Shown in pieces: positions 43,165 to 52,468 of a stretch of 64,000 nucleotides of DNA. The notes below the pieces were generated by a model, which worked only from the letters and a program-made list of their open reading frames with translations, was not told the origin of the DNA and did not search any database. This DNA is from Saccharopolyspora sp. SCSIO 74807 (GTDB lineage: Bacteria > Actinomycetota > Actinomycetes > Mycobacteriales > Pseudonocardiaceae). The stretch covers positions 1,428,501 through 1,492,500 of the forward strand of contig NZ_CP146100.1 in NCBI RefSeq assembly GCF_037023755.1, in the 5' to 3' direction. A program made the position numbers and the translations under genes. How positions within the stretch are numbered: the stretch's first letter is position 1; each line of letters begins with the position of its first letter.

Positions 43165-44787
43165 GTGGCGCTGATCGACTCGGACCTGAGCTTCGACCCC
43201 CGCGACCCCTACTTCCCAGTGCCCGGCACCGACCTGCGCTGGGCGGTGCAGATCTTCACCACCGGCAACGGTTACGGCCTCGACGCCGCGAGCGCGCAGC
43301 CGCACGACAACGGCCCGCACGACAACGACGGAGTGCGTTGCGACCGGCTCGCGCTGCTCGGGCAGCAGCGGACCAGCGAAGGTGGCGCGGACATCGAACT
43401 CCGCCGCACCGGCGACCACCTGGAGTGGTCGATCAACGTGCGCCATCCGGAACCGGTGAAGGCGGTCAAGCTCCTGCTGACCGGGCTGCCCGCGAGCACG
43501 CGCGGCGGCTGGTGGGCGGCGAACACCCCGCGCGGGCACGCGCACGGGGTCGACGGGCAGCGGTTCCAGCTCGAATATCCCGGGCCGGAGTGGGCGACAC
43601 CTTGGGTGGCCGCCGGAGATCTGACGATCAGCGTGCGGGATCCGTTGGTGCGGCGGCAGATCCTGCACGTCCACCAGCCCGCCTACGCTTCGGCGCCGAT
43701 CGCCGAGCTGGTGCACGCCGCACCAGCCTCGAACCGCACGACGACCTACCAGGTTCCGCCGATCCTGTTGCGCCACAACGTTTCCGCGCCAGAAGCCGAC
43801 CTGGCGGATCACATGTCCTTTGTGGACCGAGCGCATCGGCTGGTGCCGTGGGAAAAACGAACCGACGTGCCGGAGTGGCTGCGCGACATCGCACTCGTGG
43901 TCACGCTGCACGGCCAGCACTGGACCGGGTACGTGCTCAACACCTTCCCCGCGATGGCCGAAGCGCTGCGGTTCATCACCCGGCACATCGACGGACACCG
44001 AGTGCTCGCCTACCTGCCCGGATGGGAAGGCCGGTACTACCACGACTACCCGAGCTACCGGCCGGGCGAAGACCTCGGCGGCGCGGCCGGCCTGCACGCG
44101 TTAGCGGGCACGGCGCGCGAACTCGGAGTCCGGCTGATGCCGATGTTCGGCGGGCACGGCGCGAACGTCGCGCAATACCCGGACTGGGAGCGCGCGGTGT
44201 TCCGCAACGACACCGATCGCTACGTGGAACTGCTGAACCGGCCGGACTGGGACTCCGACCGCAGCGGCGAAGGTGATCAGGTGTTCCTCAACCCCGGCGA
44301 ACCGGGATTCCGGGAGCACCTGGTGGAATCCGTCTCCGCCGTCGTGTCCGAGTTCGGCGTGGACGCGGCGTTCTTCGACACCGTCGGCTACTGGTTCAAC
44401 GACCCGCGGCACGAACTCGTGGACGGCTACCGGCGCCTCGCCGACGAGCTGCGGCGCAGGCACCCGGGCCTGCTGCTGGCCGCGGAAGGCTGGTGGGACG
44501 CGCTGTCCGGGATCTTCCCGCTCAGCCAGCAGTGGTTCGGAGTCGACCGCGACCTGCGACTGCCGCAGGTGCTCACCCGCTACGCGCGCACCACCGGGCA
44601 CCTCGCGGAAGGCACCCCGGGCCGCGGAAGCACCGGGGTGCACGAGAAAGGTTTCGTGCCGCGCCCGCCCGACGTCGAACGCGCCGGGCACATCCCGGTC
44701 GTGGGCATCGCCGACGACACGCTGCCCGCGCACGCCGACGAAGTCGCCGCCATCGCCCGCTGGGCGCAGCAGCACGCACCGCGCTGA
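43165..44787 (+). CDS. Glycoside-hydrolase-like protein with TIM-barrel domain
   Basis: Protein of 540 residues, no signal peptide. The first 200 residues are beta-rich; then an (alpha/beta)8-type part begins near 235 (VVTLHGQHWTGYVLN) and includes VLAYLPGWEGRYYHDYPSYRPGEDLG near 273, RLMPMFGGHGANV near 325, FLNPGEPGFREHL near 374, VDAAFFDTVGYWFND near 397 (Asp at a barrel strand end) and LLAAEGWWDAL near 437 (Glu). Such Asp/Glu pairs suit a retaining glycosidase, and the layout recalls the DUF6259-type hydrolases. GTG at 43165 has GGAGGG. The substrate is unknown, and no transporter or sugar gene is adjacent. Confidence 0.6.
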   Translation: MALIDSDLSFDPRDPYFPVPGTDLRWAVQIFTTGNGYGLDAASAQPHDNGPHDNDGVRCDRLALLGQQRTSEGGADIELRRTGDHLEWSINVRHPEPVKAVKLLLTGLPASTRGGWWAANTPRGHAHGVDGQRFQLEYPGPEWATPWVAAGDLTISVRDPLVRRQILHVHQPAYASAPIAELVHAAPASNRTTTYQVPPILLRHNVSAPEADLADHMSFVDRAHRLVPWEKRTDVPEWLRDIALVVTLHGQHWTGYVLNTFPAMAEALRFITRHIDGHRVLAYLPGWEGRYYHDYPSYRPGEDLGGAAGLHALAGTARELGVRLMPMFGGHGANVAQYPDWERAVFRNDTDRYVELLNRPDWDSDRSGEGDQVFLNPGEPGFREHLVESVSAVVSEFGVDAAFFDTVGYWFNDPRHELVDGYRRLADELRRRHPGLLLAAEGWWDALSGIFPLSQQWFGVDRDLRLPQVLTRYARTTGHLAEGTPGRGSTGVHEKGFVPRPPDVERAGHIPVVGIADDTLPAHADEVAAIARWAQQHAPR

Positions 44788-44884
44788 ACTGGTTCTGCAC
44801 GGCCGCGGGTCAGCGAGAACCAACGCACTGCTGCGGCCCGGTGAACGGCGGGCCACCGCGCACGATGGCCCGTCCGCGCGAGCC

Positions 44885-45481
44885 TCACATCGAACGCCGG
44901 CCGGACAGTGCGCGGCCGAGCGTCAGTTCGTCGGCGAATTCCAGGTCGCCGCCCATCGGCAGGCCGGAAGCCAGCCGCGTCACGTTCAGCCCGGGGAAGT
45001 CCCGCAGCATCCGCACCAGGTACGTCGCCGTGGCCTCCCCCTCGGTGTTCGGGTCCGTCGCGATGATCACCTCGGTGATCTCGTCCTGCCCGATGCGGGC
45101 CAGCAGCTGGCGCACCCGCAACTGGTCCGGGCCGACCCCGGACAACGGGTCCAGCGCGCCGCCCAGCACGTGGTAGCGGCCCTTGAACTCGCGGGTGCGT
45201 TCCACCGCGAGCACGTCCTTGGGTTCCTCCACCACGCACACCAAGGTCGGATCACGCCGGGCGTCCTGGCAGATCCGGCAGCGCTCCTGCTCGGCGACGT
45301 TGCCGCAGACCTCGCAGAAGACCACGCCCTCCTTGACCTTCTGCAGGGCCTCCTCCAGCCGCGTCACGTCCGCAGGTTCCGCCGCGAGCAAGTGGAAGGC
45401 GATGCGCTGCGCGCTTTTCGGACCGACGCCCGGCAGCCTGCCGAGCTCGTCGATCAAGTCCTGGACCGGACCCTCGTACAC
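44885..45481 (-). CDS. recR: Recombination protein RecR
   Basis: DNA repair mediator acting with RecF and RecO. All parts of the 198-residue family are visible: an N-terminal HhH ([20 protein letters not shown]), a four-Cys zinc finger ([16 protein letters not shown], 56-71) and a Toprim domain (about 80-175) with [12 protein letters not shown] and [15 protein letters not shown] at 45481 lies 12 bases after the YbaB stop; the ybaB-recR pair is a conserved operon. Confidence 0.97.
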   Translation of the reverse strand: MYEGPVQDLIDELGRLPGVGPKSAQRIAFHLLAAEPADVTRLEEALQKVKEGVVFCEVCGNVAEQERCRICQDARRDPTLVCVVEEPKDVLAVERTREFKGRYHVLGGALDPLSGVGPDQLRVRQLLARIGQDEITEVIIATDPNTEGEATATYLVRMLRDFPGLNVTRLASGLPMGGDLEFADELTLGRALSGRRSM

Positions 45482-45493
45482 CGCGCTCCCTCG

Positions 45494-45838
45494 TCACATG
45501 CCGGGCAGGCCGAGCCCGCCCTGGCCGCCCAGCGCGCCGGTGACCGGCCCCATCTTGTCCGCCTGCAGCTGCTGCGCGGCGTTGTTCGCGTCCCGCACCG
45601 CCGCGACCACCAGGTCCGCGAGCGTTTCGGTGTCCTCGGGGTCGGCGGCCTTCGGGTCGATGGTCATCGACTTGAGCTCGCCGGTACCGCTGACCACCGC
45701 CGAGACCAGGCCGCCGCCCGCGGTGCCGGTGGCTTCCGCGTCGGCGAGTTCCTGCTGCGCGGTCATCAGCTGCTGCTGCATCTGCTGCGCCTGTTCCATG
45801 ATCTGCTGCATGTTCGGCTGCTCGCCACCCGGTTGCAC
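45494..45838 (-). CDS. YbaB/EbfC-family nucleoid-associated protein
   Basis: Small DNA-binding protein of 114 residues with a helix of Gln/Met repeats ([20 protein letters not shown]), the core [17 protein letters not shown] and [20 protein letters not shown], then a Gly-rich tail. GTG at 45838 follows GGAGG; the frame is open further up without an SD. Homologues bind DNA as dimers and lie before recR. The usual upstream dnaX is here on the same strand but separated by an S9 peptidase gene on the other strand. Confidence 0.93.
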   Translation of the reverse strand: MQPGGEQPNMQQIMEQAQQMQQQLMTAQQELADAEATGTAGGGLVSAVVSGTGELKSMTIDPKAADPEDTETLADLVVAAVRDANNAAQQLQADKMGPVTGALGGQGGLGLPGM

Positions 45839-46110
45839 TGTGGTCCTCCCAGAGCTGTTCTCGTCTCGCCGCTGGGTCCGCCGGTCGAGCCGACCCCAAC
45901 GCGGGCGCGCGCCCTTGCCGGGCACATCCGCAAGGGTAGTCGTGACCCGCGCGGAGGCCGCGCAACCACTCCCGCAGATCCGCCGCCGCGATCACCCGGC
46001 CGCTGGCGGGCCGCTCCAGGCGCATCGGACGAACCCAGCATTCGCGGCACTTCGATCAGCAGCGGAACCGGTGCGCCACAGCACGCATAGTGCGTGACAA
46101 GGTGAGCGGC

Positions 46111-47922
46111 ATGGCGGTGGACTTGGCAAGGTTGCTGGGACTGACGAGCTGGCGGGCGTTCGACGTGGACGACGCGGGCCGGGTGCTCGCCGGATCCGAC
46201 GAATCCGGCTCGACCCAGCTCGTCGAGCTGTCCCCGCTCGGCAAGAACGTCCCGATCACCGCCCTTTCCGGCGCCGTCAGCGGCCGCTACCTGCCCGGTG
46301 AGCGGGCCGCGGTGATCCAGCACGACACCGGCGGCAACGAACGCGGCCAGCTGTCGCTGCTGCGGCTGGACCGGCGCCGCACCAAGCCGGCCGAACTCGG
46401 CGAACTGCAGCCGCTGGTGCGCGACTCGCGGTACGTGCACCGGCTGCTCGACGTGCTGCCCGGCCGGCTCGTGTACTCCACCAACCGCCGCAACGGCGTC
46501 GACTTCGACGTGGTGATCCGCAGCGCGCTCACCGGCGCGGAGCAGGTCGTCTACGACCGCGGCGGCATGGTGCAGGAAGTCGTCGCCACCCCGGACAGCC
46601 AGTACCTGGCCTTGACGCTGCCCGGCAACAGGCCGATGTCCGACCAGATCGTGCGGGTCAACACCATGCCCGCCACCGAAGGCGACCAGGTCCGCGCGGT
46701 CACCGGTGCCGACCGGCACGCCCGCTGCACCCACCTGCGGTGGATGCCCGACGACTCCGGCCTGGTCGTGAGCACGAACGCGGACCGGGACCACACCGGC
46801 GTCGCCCGGATCCACCCGCGCACCGGGAAGCTGACGTGGCTGGTCACCTCCGACGAGCACGACCTGATCGGCTGGCTCTCGCCGGACGGTCGGACGCTGC
46901 TGGTGCACACCAACGACGACGGGACGTCCCGGCTCAGCCTGCACGACGCCGCGACCGGCGAGCTGCGCCAACAGCTGCGGCTGCCCTCCGACGGGTGGTG
47001 CACCTTCCCGCTGCCGTCGCCGGTGTGGTCGCCGAACTCGCGGCTGGCGGTCCTCTCGTTCAGCGCCCCGGACCTGCCCGGCGACGTGCTGATGATCGAC
47101 ATCGCCGAAGGCACCGTGCACAAGCTGACCGAATCGGCCGGTCCGCTGGCGGGCGAACGGCTGGTCACGCCCACCGCGCACCGGGTGCCGACACCGGACG
47201 ACGAGCGGGTGCCGTGCTTCGCCTACTCGCCGCCGGAGCCCACCGGTTCCTCGGTGCTGATCATCCACGGCGGGCCGGAAGGCCAGTCGGTGCGCACGTT
47301 CAGCCCGATCGCGCAGGCGCTGGCCGCGCAGGGCCACACCGTGCTGGTGCCGAACGTGCGCGGCTCCACCGGCTACGGGAAGCGCTGGTACAGCGCCGAC
47401 GACGCGCGGGAACGGCTGGTTTCGGTGCGCGACCTGGCCGCCGTGCACGACTGGCTGGGCACGCTCGGGCTGGACCCGGCGCGGGCCGCGCTGTGGGGCG
47501 GTTCCTACGGCGGGTACATGGTGCTGGCCGGGCTGGCGTTCCAGCCGCAGCGGTGGGCCGCCGGAGTGGACATCGTCGGGATCTCCTCGCTGCTGACGTT
47601 CCTGGAGAACACCTCGCCGTACCGGCGGGCGCACCGGGAGCGCGAGTACGGTTCGCTGGCCGCGGACGCGGACTTCCTGCGCGAGGCCTCACCGTTGACG
47701 CACGTCGACGAGATCTCGGCGCCGCTGTTCGTGATCCACGGGGCGAACGATCCGCGGGTGCCGCTGTCGGAAGCCGAGCAGGTCGCGGCCGCGGTGCGCG
47801 ACAAGGGACTGGAGTGCGATCTGCTCGTCTACGACGACGAAGGGCACGGGCTCGCCAAGCGCGGCAACCGGCTGGACGCCTACCCGCGGGCGATGGAGTT
47901 CCTGCGCAGGCACCTGGGCTGA
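46111..47922 (+). CDS. S9-family serine peptidase with propeller domain (second copy)
   Basis: Predicted cytosolic oligopeptidase of 603 residues. The first 380 form a propeller (repeats such as VVATPDSQYLALTLPGN, LRWMPDDSGLVVSTN and SPDGRTLLVHT). The hydrolase domain has the IIHGGPEGQS oxyanion motif, NVRGSTGYGK, Ser465 in GGSYGG, an Asp in HGANDPRVP and a His in DEGHGLAKR. ATG at 46111 with AAGGTGAG is preferred to a GTG at 46090 without SD. It is inserted between ybaB and dnaX on the opposite strand, breaking a common operon. Confidence 0.88.
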   Translation: MAVDLARLLGLTSWRAFDVDDAGRVLAGSDESGSTQLVELSPLGKNVPITALSGAVSGRYLPGERAAVIQHDTGGNERGQLSLLRLDRRRTKPAELGELQPLVRDSRYVHRLLDVLPGRLVYSTNRRNGVDFDVVIRSALTGAEQVVYDRGGMVQEVVATPDSQYLALTLPGNRPMSDQIVRVNTMPATEGDQVRAVTGADRHARCTHLRWMPDDSGLVVSTNADRDHTGVARIHPRTGKLTWLVTSDEHDLIGWLSPDGRTLLVHTNDDGTSRLSLHDAATGELRQQLRLPSDGWCTFPLPSPVWSPNSRLAVLSFSAPDLPGDVLMIDIAEGTVHKLTESAGPLAGERLVTPTAHRVPTPDDERVPCFAYSPPEPTGSSVLIIHGGPEGQSVRTFSPIAQALAAQGHTVLVPNVRGSTGYGKRWYSADDARERLVSVRDLAAVHDWLGTLGLDPARAALWGGSYGGYMVLAGLAFQPQRWAAGVDIVGISSLLTFLENTSPYRRAHREREYGSLAADADFLREASPLTHVDEISAPLFVIHGANDPRVPLSEAEQVAAAVRDKGLECDLLVYDDEGHGLAKRGNRLDAYPRAMEFLRRHLG

Positions 47923-47934
47923 GCCCCGGCGGCC

Positions 47935-50169
47935 TCAGTCGTCGATGCGGCGCGCGCCGAGTTCGGCGGTGAACAGCTCGACGGCTTCCGCCTCCCGGTT
48001 CCGCTTCGGCGCGGCATCGGCCGCCGAGGCGGGCGACGAGCCGGCGATCATGGATTCTTCGTCCTCCTCTTCCGGCGGCTGCGGAGGAGGCGGCGGTGCG
48101 GGCTCTTCCGGAGGGGGCTCGTCGTCCGGCGGCGGTTCCGGCGGCGGCGGGATGTCGTCCGAGGACGACCTGGCGCGTCCGCCGTTGCGCTGCCCGCTCG
48201 CCTGCGCGGTCCCGCCGCGCTGGTCCTGCTTGCCCTGGTCCGGGTTCGGGCCGCGCCGGCCGTTCTGGCCCTCGCTCGGCGGCTGACCACCGCTGCGCTG
48301 CTGCTCGGGGCGCTGCTGCTCGGGACGCTGGGTCTGCTGCCGCTGCGGAGCCGGTCGCTGCTGCGACTGCCGCTGCTGCGCGGATGCCTGCTGACCGGCT
48401 TCACCGGCCTCCACGCACTGCACCTCGTACTCGCCGTCGGGACCGAGCACCTCGCGCATCGCGTCCCGCACGAACTCGATCCGGTGCTGCTGGGCGAACT
48501 GCTTGACCAGGCCGGACGTGGGCATCGACAGCACCAGCGTGCCGTCGGAGAAGTCCTGCACGATGGCGTTGAGCAGCAACGCCTGCGTCGGCCGGTTGCG
48601 CTTGGCCACGGCCTGCAGCAGCGCCGTCCACACCTGGCGGACCTTGACCGCGTCGAACCCGCTCGACTGGGGCTGGCTCGGCTGAGACTGGCTCGGCTGG
48701 TCCTGAGTCGGCTGGGCCTGGTTCGCCTGCGCCTGCTCCGGCTGAGCCACCGCGGCCTCCGGCGGATCGGAGTGCACCGGCTCTTCCGGCGGCGGAGCCG
48801 CCCTGGGCACCGAACTCTCCTGCGGCCGCTTGCCCGCGGAATCCGGCGTCCCCGCGGGCGCTGCCGGAGCAGCAGCTTGCGCGGCCTGCTTCTCCGGCCC
48901 GCTCCCGGCCTGCTCGGAACCCGCTTCCTGCGCGCTGTCCTGCCGCTCGCTGGGCCGCTGGTAAACCCGCCGCGAATCCTCCGCGGCAGCGCCCTCCGCG
49001 GGCGGCCCCAGCGTCATCCGCCGCTCGACCTGCTCGATCCGTTGCAGCAGCGCGCCTTCCGACTCGGACACGGTCGGCAGCATCATCCGCGCGCAGAGCA
49101 GCTCCAGCAGCAGCCGCGGCGCGGTGGCACCGCGCATGTCCTGCAGCCCGGTGTGCACGATCTCCGCGAACCGGGACAGCGTGGCCGCGCCGAGCTGCTC
49201 GGCCTGGCTCTGCATCTTGGTGAGCTCGTCGCCCGCGGTGTCCAGCAGCCCCCGCTGCGCCGCGTCCGGCACCGCGTGCAGCAGCACCAGATCGCGCAGC
49301 CGGTCCAGCAGGTCGGAGGCGAACCGCCGCGGATCGTGCCCGGCCTCCACCAGCCGGTCCACCGTGCCGTAAACGGCCGCACCGTCCTCGGCCGCGAGCG
49401 CGTCGACCATGTCGTCGATCAGCGCCACGTCGGTGACGCCGAGCAGCGCGACCGCGCGGTCGTAGGTGACGCCCTCGTCGCCCGCCCCGGCCAGCAGCTG
49501 GTCCAGCACGCTGAGGGTGTCCCGCGCGGAACCCCCACCGGCCCGGATCACCAGCGGATACACCGCGGGCTCGACCCGCACGCCCTCGTCGCCGCAGATC
49601 GTCTCCAGCAGCTCCCGCATCACCCCGGGCGGCATCAGCCGGAACGGGTAGTGGTGCGTTCGGGAGCGGATGGTGGTCAGCACCTTGTCCGGTTCGGTCG
49701 TGGCGAACACGAAGATGAGGTGCTCCGGCGGCTCCTCCACGATCTTGAGCAGGGCGTTGAAGCCCTGCGTGGTGACCATGTGGGCCTCGTCGATGACGAA
49801 GATGCGGTAACGGGACTGCGCGGGCGCGAAGAACGCGCGGTCCCGCAGCTCGCGGGTGTCGTCGACGCCGCCGTGGCTGGCCGCGTCGAGCTCGATCACG
49901 TCGACGCTGCCGCCGCCCTCCGGGGCCAGCGCCACGCACGAGTCGCACTCGCCGCACGGGTCCGGCGTCGGGCCCTGCGCGCAGTTCAGCGAGCGCGCCA
50001 GGATCCGGGCGCTGGAGGTCTTGCCGCAGCCGCGCGGCCCGGAGAACAGGTAGGCGTGGTTGATCCGCTGCGCGCCCAGCGCGGTCCGCAGCGGCTCGGT
50101 GACGTGCTCCTGCCCGACGACCTCAGCGAAGGTCGCCGGACGGTACTTGCGGTAAAGGGCGAGCGCCAC
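47935..50169 (-). CDS. dnaX: DNA polymerase III subunit gamma/tau
   Basis: Clamp-loader ATPase of 744 residues. It begins VALALYRKYRPATFAEVVGQ; Walker A is GPRGCGKTSSARI near 44, the zinc module has C..CGECDSC near 65-79, Walker B is FVIDEAHM near 120, and the sensor-1 FATTEPDK near 157. After about 390 comes a long Gln/Pro-rich linker, with a short DNA/polymerase-binding-like domain (about 505-590) and another low-complexity Pro/Glu end. Whether a shorter gamma form is made by frameshifting is not apparent. GTG at 50169 starts the conserved sequence. SRP RNA lies just upstream. Confidence 0.96.
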   Translation of the reverse strand: MALALYRKYRPATFAEVVGQEHVTEPLRTALGAQRINHAYLFSGPRGCGKTSSARILARSLNCAQGPTPDPCGECDSCVALAPEGGGSVDVIELDAASHGGVDDTRELRDRAFFAPAQSRYRIFVIDEAHMVTTQGFNALLKIVEEPPEHLIFVFATTEPDKVLTTIRSRTHHYPFRLMPPGVMRELLETICGDEGVRVEPAVYPLVIRAGGGSARDTLSVLDQLLAGAGDEGVTYDRAVALLGVTDVALIDDMVDALAAEDGAAVYGTVDRLVEAGHDPRRFASDLLDRLRDLVLLHAVPDAAQRGLLDTAGDELTKMQSQAEQLGAATLSRFAEIVHTGLQDMRGATAPRLLLELLCARMMLPTVSESEGALLQRIEQVERRMTLGPPAEGAAAEDSRRVYQRPSERQDSAQEAGSEQAGSGPEKQAAQAAAPAAPAGTPDSAGKRPQESSVPRAAPPPEEPVHSDPPEAAVAQPEQAQANQAQPTQDQPSQSQPSQPQSSGFDAVKVRQVWTALLQAVAKRNRPTQALLLNAIVQDFSDGTLVLSMPTSGLVKQFAQQHRIEFVRDAMREVLGPDGEYEVQCVEAGEAGQQASAQQRQSQQRPAPQRQQTQRPEQQRPEQQRSGGQPPSEGQNGRRGPNPDQGKQDQRGGTAQASGQRNGGRARSSSDDIPPPPEPPPDDEPPPEEPAPPPPPQPPEEEDEESMIAGSSPASAADAAPKRNREAEAVELFTAELGARRIDD

Positions 50170-50240
50170 GGTCGAGACCCTACGCGGTGCCACTGACGAT
50201 CCGGATCCGGGCGAGGTCCGCCGCGGCCGGGGAGAAAGTA

Positions 50241-50319
50241 GGCGGGACCCCGTGCACCCGCCAGAGCCCGCTTACCCTTGCTGCCTCTCGGCCCTGGGGG
50301 AGTTCACAGGATGGACGCC
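50241..50319 (-). ncRNA. ffs: Signal recognition particle 4.5S-type RNA
   Basis: On the minus strand the sequence GGCCGAGAGGCAGCAAGG followed by GTAAGC matches the conserved SRP domain IV core (GNAR-type loop and AGCAAGG side), flanked by pairing arms (CCCCCAGGG side with the GGGCTCTGG side). Its place just upstream of dnaX is usual in actinobacteria. The ends are approximate. Confidence 0.85.
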
Positions 50320-50436
50320 GCACGGAGTCCCGCAGATAGTGTAACCCCCGCCGCGCGGCATCCGAACCCCACCCGTCCGGATCATCGAGCGTGCCGGTTA
50401 TCGCCGGATAAGTCGTTTTCGGGCATCATCATCGCC

Positions 50437-51096
50437 ATGACTCCGCGGATCTCATCGCGCCTCGGCCGCCGCCTGCTGGTGACCGGCGGCGCCGCCGTCG
50501 CGCTCGCCCTGACCGCCTGCACCCCGCCCGGGCAGCCTTCGCAGCAGCCGCCGGGCCCCGGCACTCCCCCGCCTCCGCAGCCCGAGACCCCGGGCGCGCA
50601 CGCGCAGTCCGGCTCGTTCAGCGGGACGCTGGCCGAACCCGGCGGGCAGGGCAACGCGTTCACCTACGACCCGGCGGCCGCTCCGGTCGGCGCGCACGTC
50701 GAGACGCAGGTCCACGGCTCGCCGGAAGCCACGACCGTGAACTTCAAGGTGGACGGTTTCCAGCCGAACCGCGGTTACGCGGTGCACGCGCACGTCAACC
50801 CGTGCGGGCCGACCGGCGACGCGGCGGGGCCGCACTTCCAGAACCGGCAGGACCCGGCGGCCTCGCCGCAGAAACCGTCGACCGACCCGGCCTTCGCCAA
50901 CCCGCAGAACGAGATCTGGCTCGACCTGGGCACCGACGCGCAAGGATCCGGCGAGGCGACCACGCAGGTCCCGTTCGGCTTCACCGAACGCGCCCCGAAG
51001 TCGATCATCGTGCACGAGGCGCAGCAGACCTCCACCGGGCCCGGCGAGGCCGGCAAGGCCGGTGGAAGGTCGGCCTGCCTGAACATCGAGTCCTGA
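50437..51096 (+). CDS. sodC: Superoxide dismutase (Cu-type SodC) lipoprotein
   Basis: Extracellular superoxide dismutase of 219 residues. A twin-Arg-like start and hydrophobic stretch lead to a lipobox LTAC (Cys after VALALTA), so it is lipid-anchored. Copper ligands are in VHAH near 110, GPHF near 125 and IVHE near 190; the disulphide Cys pair is in NPCG and RSACL. The two zinc His of ordinary Cu,Zn enzymes (HGG...RHVGD region) are missing, with only the Asp of WLDLG left, as in M. tuberculosis SodC, which works with copper alone. The frame upstream to 50278 covers the SRP gene and is not used. Confidence 0.85.
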   Translation: MTPRISSRLGRRLLVTGGAAVALALTACTPPGQPSQQPPGPGTPPPPQPETPGAHAQSGSFSGTLAEPGGQGNAFTYDPAAAPVGAHVETQVHGSPEATTVNFKVDGFQPNRGYAVHAHVNPCGPTGDAAGPHFQNRQDPAASPQKPSTDPAFANPQNEIWLDLGTDAQGSGEATTQVPFGFTERAPKSIIVHEAQQTSTGPGEAGKAGGRSACLNIES

Positions 51097-51233
51097 GCCG
51101 GCGGGCCGGTCGGTCGCGAACCGGCCGGCCTTGCAGGAGCCCCGTTTGCCGCGTGACCGGTTGCGATCCGTTCCGCCGGTGCCGCCGAGCCCCCAGCGCC
51201 GAACGACGCGACCGCTCACGTACACTTCTGTGC

Positions 51234-51319
51234 GGAGGATTGGCCGAGCGGCCTAAGGCGCACGATTGGAAATCGTGTTGGGTTAACAGCCCTCACGGGT
51301 TCGAATCCCGTATCCTCCG
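51234..51319 (+). tRNA. tRNA-Ser(GGA)
   Basis: An 86-base tRNA with acceptor arms GGAGGAT/ATCCTCC, a long variable arm (TTGGGTTAACAGCCCTCA), T-loop GTTCGAATC and anticodon loop TTGGAAA, so anticodon GGA. No encoded CCA. Confidence 0.96.
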
Positions 51320-51328
51320 CAGGTCGAA

Positions 51329-51363
51329 AGGGCCGGGCACAGTACAGGTGCCCGGCCCTCTTT
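51329..51363 (+). terminator. Terminator after tRNA-Ser(GGA)
   Basis: AGGGCCGGGCAC (51329-51340) pairs with GTGCCCGGCCCT (51348-51359), followed by CTTT. Confidence 0.88.
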
Positions 51364-51449
51364 CGTTGCGGGTCTCAGTTCGGGGCCCAGTTGATCCCTC
51401 TACGCGAACGTCGGCGTTCCTGACCGGTCCCGCCGGTGCCGAGCGGTGC

Positions 51450-51635
51450 CTAGTCCGGTCCGCGCAAGCCGAGTCCGGCCAAGTATTCCTCGACCTCGGC
51501 ACGCACCCGCGAGACGCACTCGTCGTACGCGGCGGCCGCGGCCGCCACTCCCGGCAGTCCCGCCACCCGCGCGTTGAAACCGTCCTGATCGTCCCGTTCG
51601 ACGATCACGAGGTACTCCCGCCCAGCGATCCGCAT
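51450..51635 (-). CDS. HicB-like antitoxin-fold protein, orphan
   Basis: Protein of 61 residues with YLVIVERDDQDGFNARVAGLPG (strand, strand, then Pro-Gly before a helix) and AYDECVSRVRAEVEEYLAGLG. This is the HicB/UPF0150 pattern: beta strands forming an RNase-H-like fold and an amphipathic helix. No HicA double-stranded-RNA-binding toxin lies beside it and no C-terminal HTH is present, so it is a short orphan. ATG at 51635. Confidence 0.7.
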   Translation of the reverse strand: MRIAGREYLVIVERDDQDGFNARVAGLPGVAAAAAAYDECVSRVRAEVEEYLAGLGLRGPD

Positions 51636-51712
51636 GTCCCCACCTTCGACCCGGCGACCCCGGTCCCTGAACCCCCGCCACTCGTTCGGCGGCCACCTTT
51701 CGACGGAGCCCG

Positions 51713-52291
51713 TCAGGAGGCCGATCGGACGCAGAGCCCGTCGAGGATCGCGGGCAGCAGCCGTTCGGCGGCCGCACCCCGGTCCGCCTCAGAGAACGGC
51801 GAGGTCAGCGCGGCTTCGACCATTTCGAAGACCAGCACCAGATCGGCCGGTTCGAGGTCGGCGCGGATCTGACCGTCCGCCTGCGCCCGCCGGAACGCCG
51901 GAGTGAGCGCGCCGATCAGCGAGTCGACGTAGCGGCGCTGATCACGGGAGGACAGCTCGCGGAACAGCTGCACCAGCGGGCGGCGCGCGATCTGGTCGGC
52001 CAGCACCAGGTGCATCAAGCAGCGGAAGTCGACCTCTTCGCCGTCCGCGTCGGCGACCCTGCGCAACATCCCGATCTGCTGCGCTGCGACGGCCGCGCCG
52101 AGCGCTTGCCGGTCGGGGAAGTGCCGGTAGACGGTGGCCCGCCCGAGACCGGCGCGGCGCGCGATCTCCGCGAGCGGAACCACCTCGGTGCCCTGCGCGA
52201 ACGCCGCGTCGGCGACCCGCAGGATGGCCTGCCGGTTGCGGCGGGCATCGGTGCGCCGGGACCTCACAGCCGGCGACCTCGCTGTTGCCAC
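51713..52291 (-). CDS. TetR-family regulator
   Basis: Transcription repressor of 192 residues. The N-terminal HTH is clear: RQAILRVADAAFAQGTEV (about 20-37) and LAEIARRAGLGRATVYRHFP (about 40-59). The C-terminal half forms ligand-binding helices with no readable specificity. GTG at 52291. It is divergent from the cholesterol oxidase gene, 177 bases apart, and is therefore the likely regulator of the oxidase-lipase pair; this is inference. Confidence 0.9.
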   Translation of the reverse strand: MATARSPAVRSRRTDARRNRQAILRVADAAFAQGTEVVPLAEIARRAGLGRATVYRHFPDRQALGAAVAAQQIGMLRRVADADGEEVDFRCLMHLVLADQIARRPLVQLFRELSSRDQRRYVDSLIGALTPAFRRAQADGQIRADLEPADLVLVFEMVEAALTSPFSEADRGAAAERLLPAILDGLCVRSAS

Positions 52292-52468
52292 ACGAAGCCC
52301 GATGTTACTCGCGCGTAGTGAGATCAGCGACCCGTTCTTTCTCTCGGTTCAGCTCCATACACTCCCGCCCCGACAGTGATCAGCCGGCGTCCCGCAGTGA
52401 TCAGGAGCAGCAGAGTTCTCCCGCCGATCCTCACGTGCGGCGGCCGGCTCACCGCGCGAGGAGCGACT

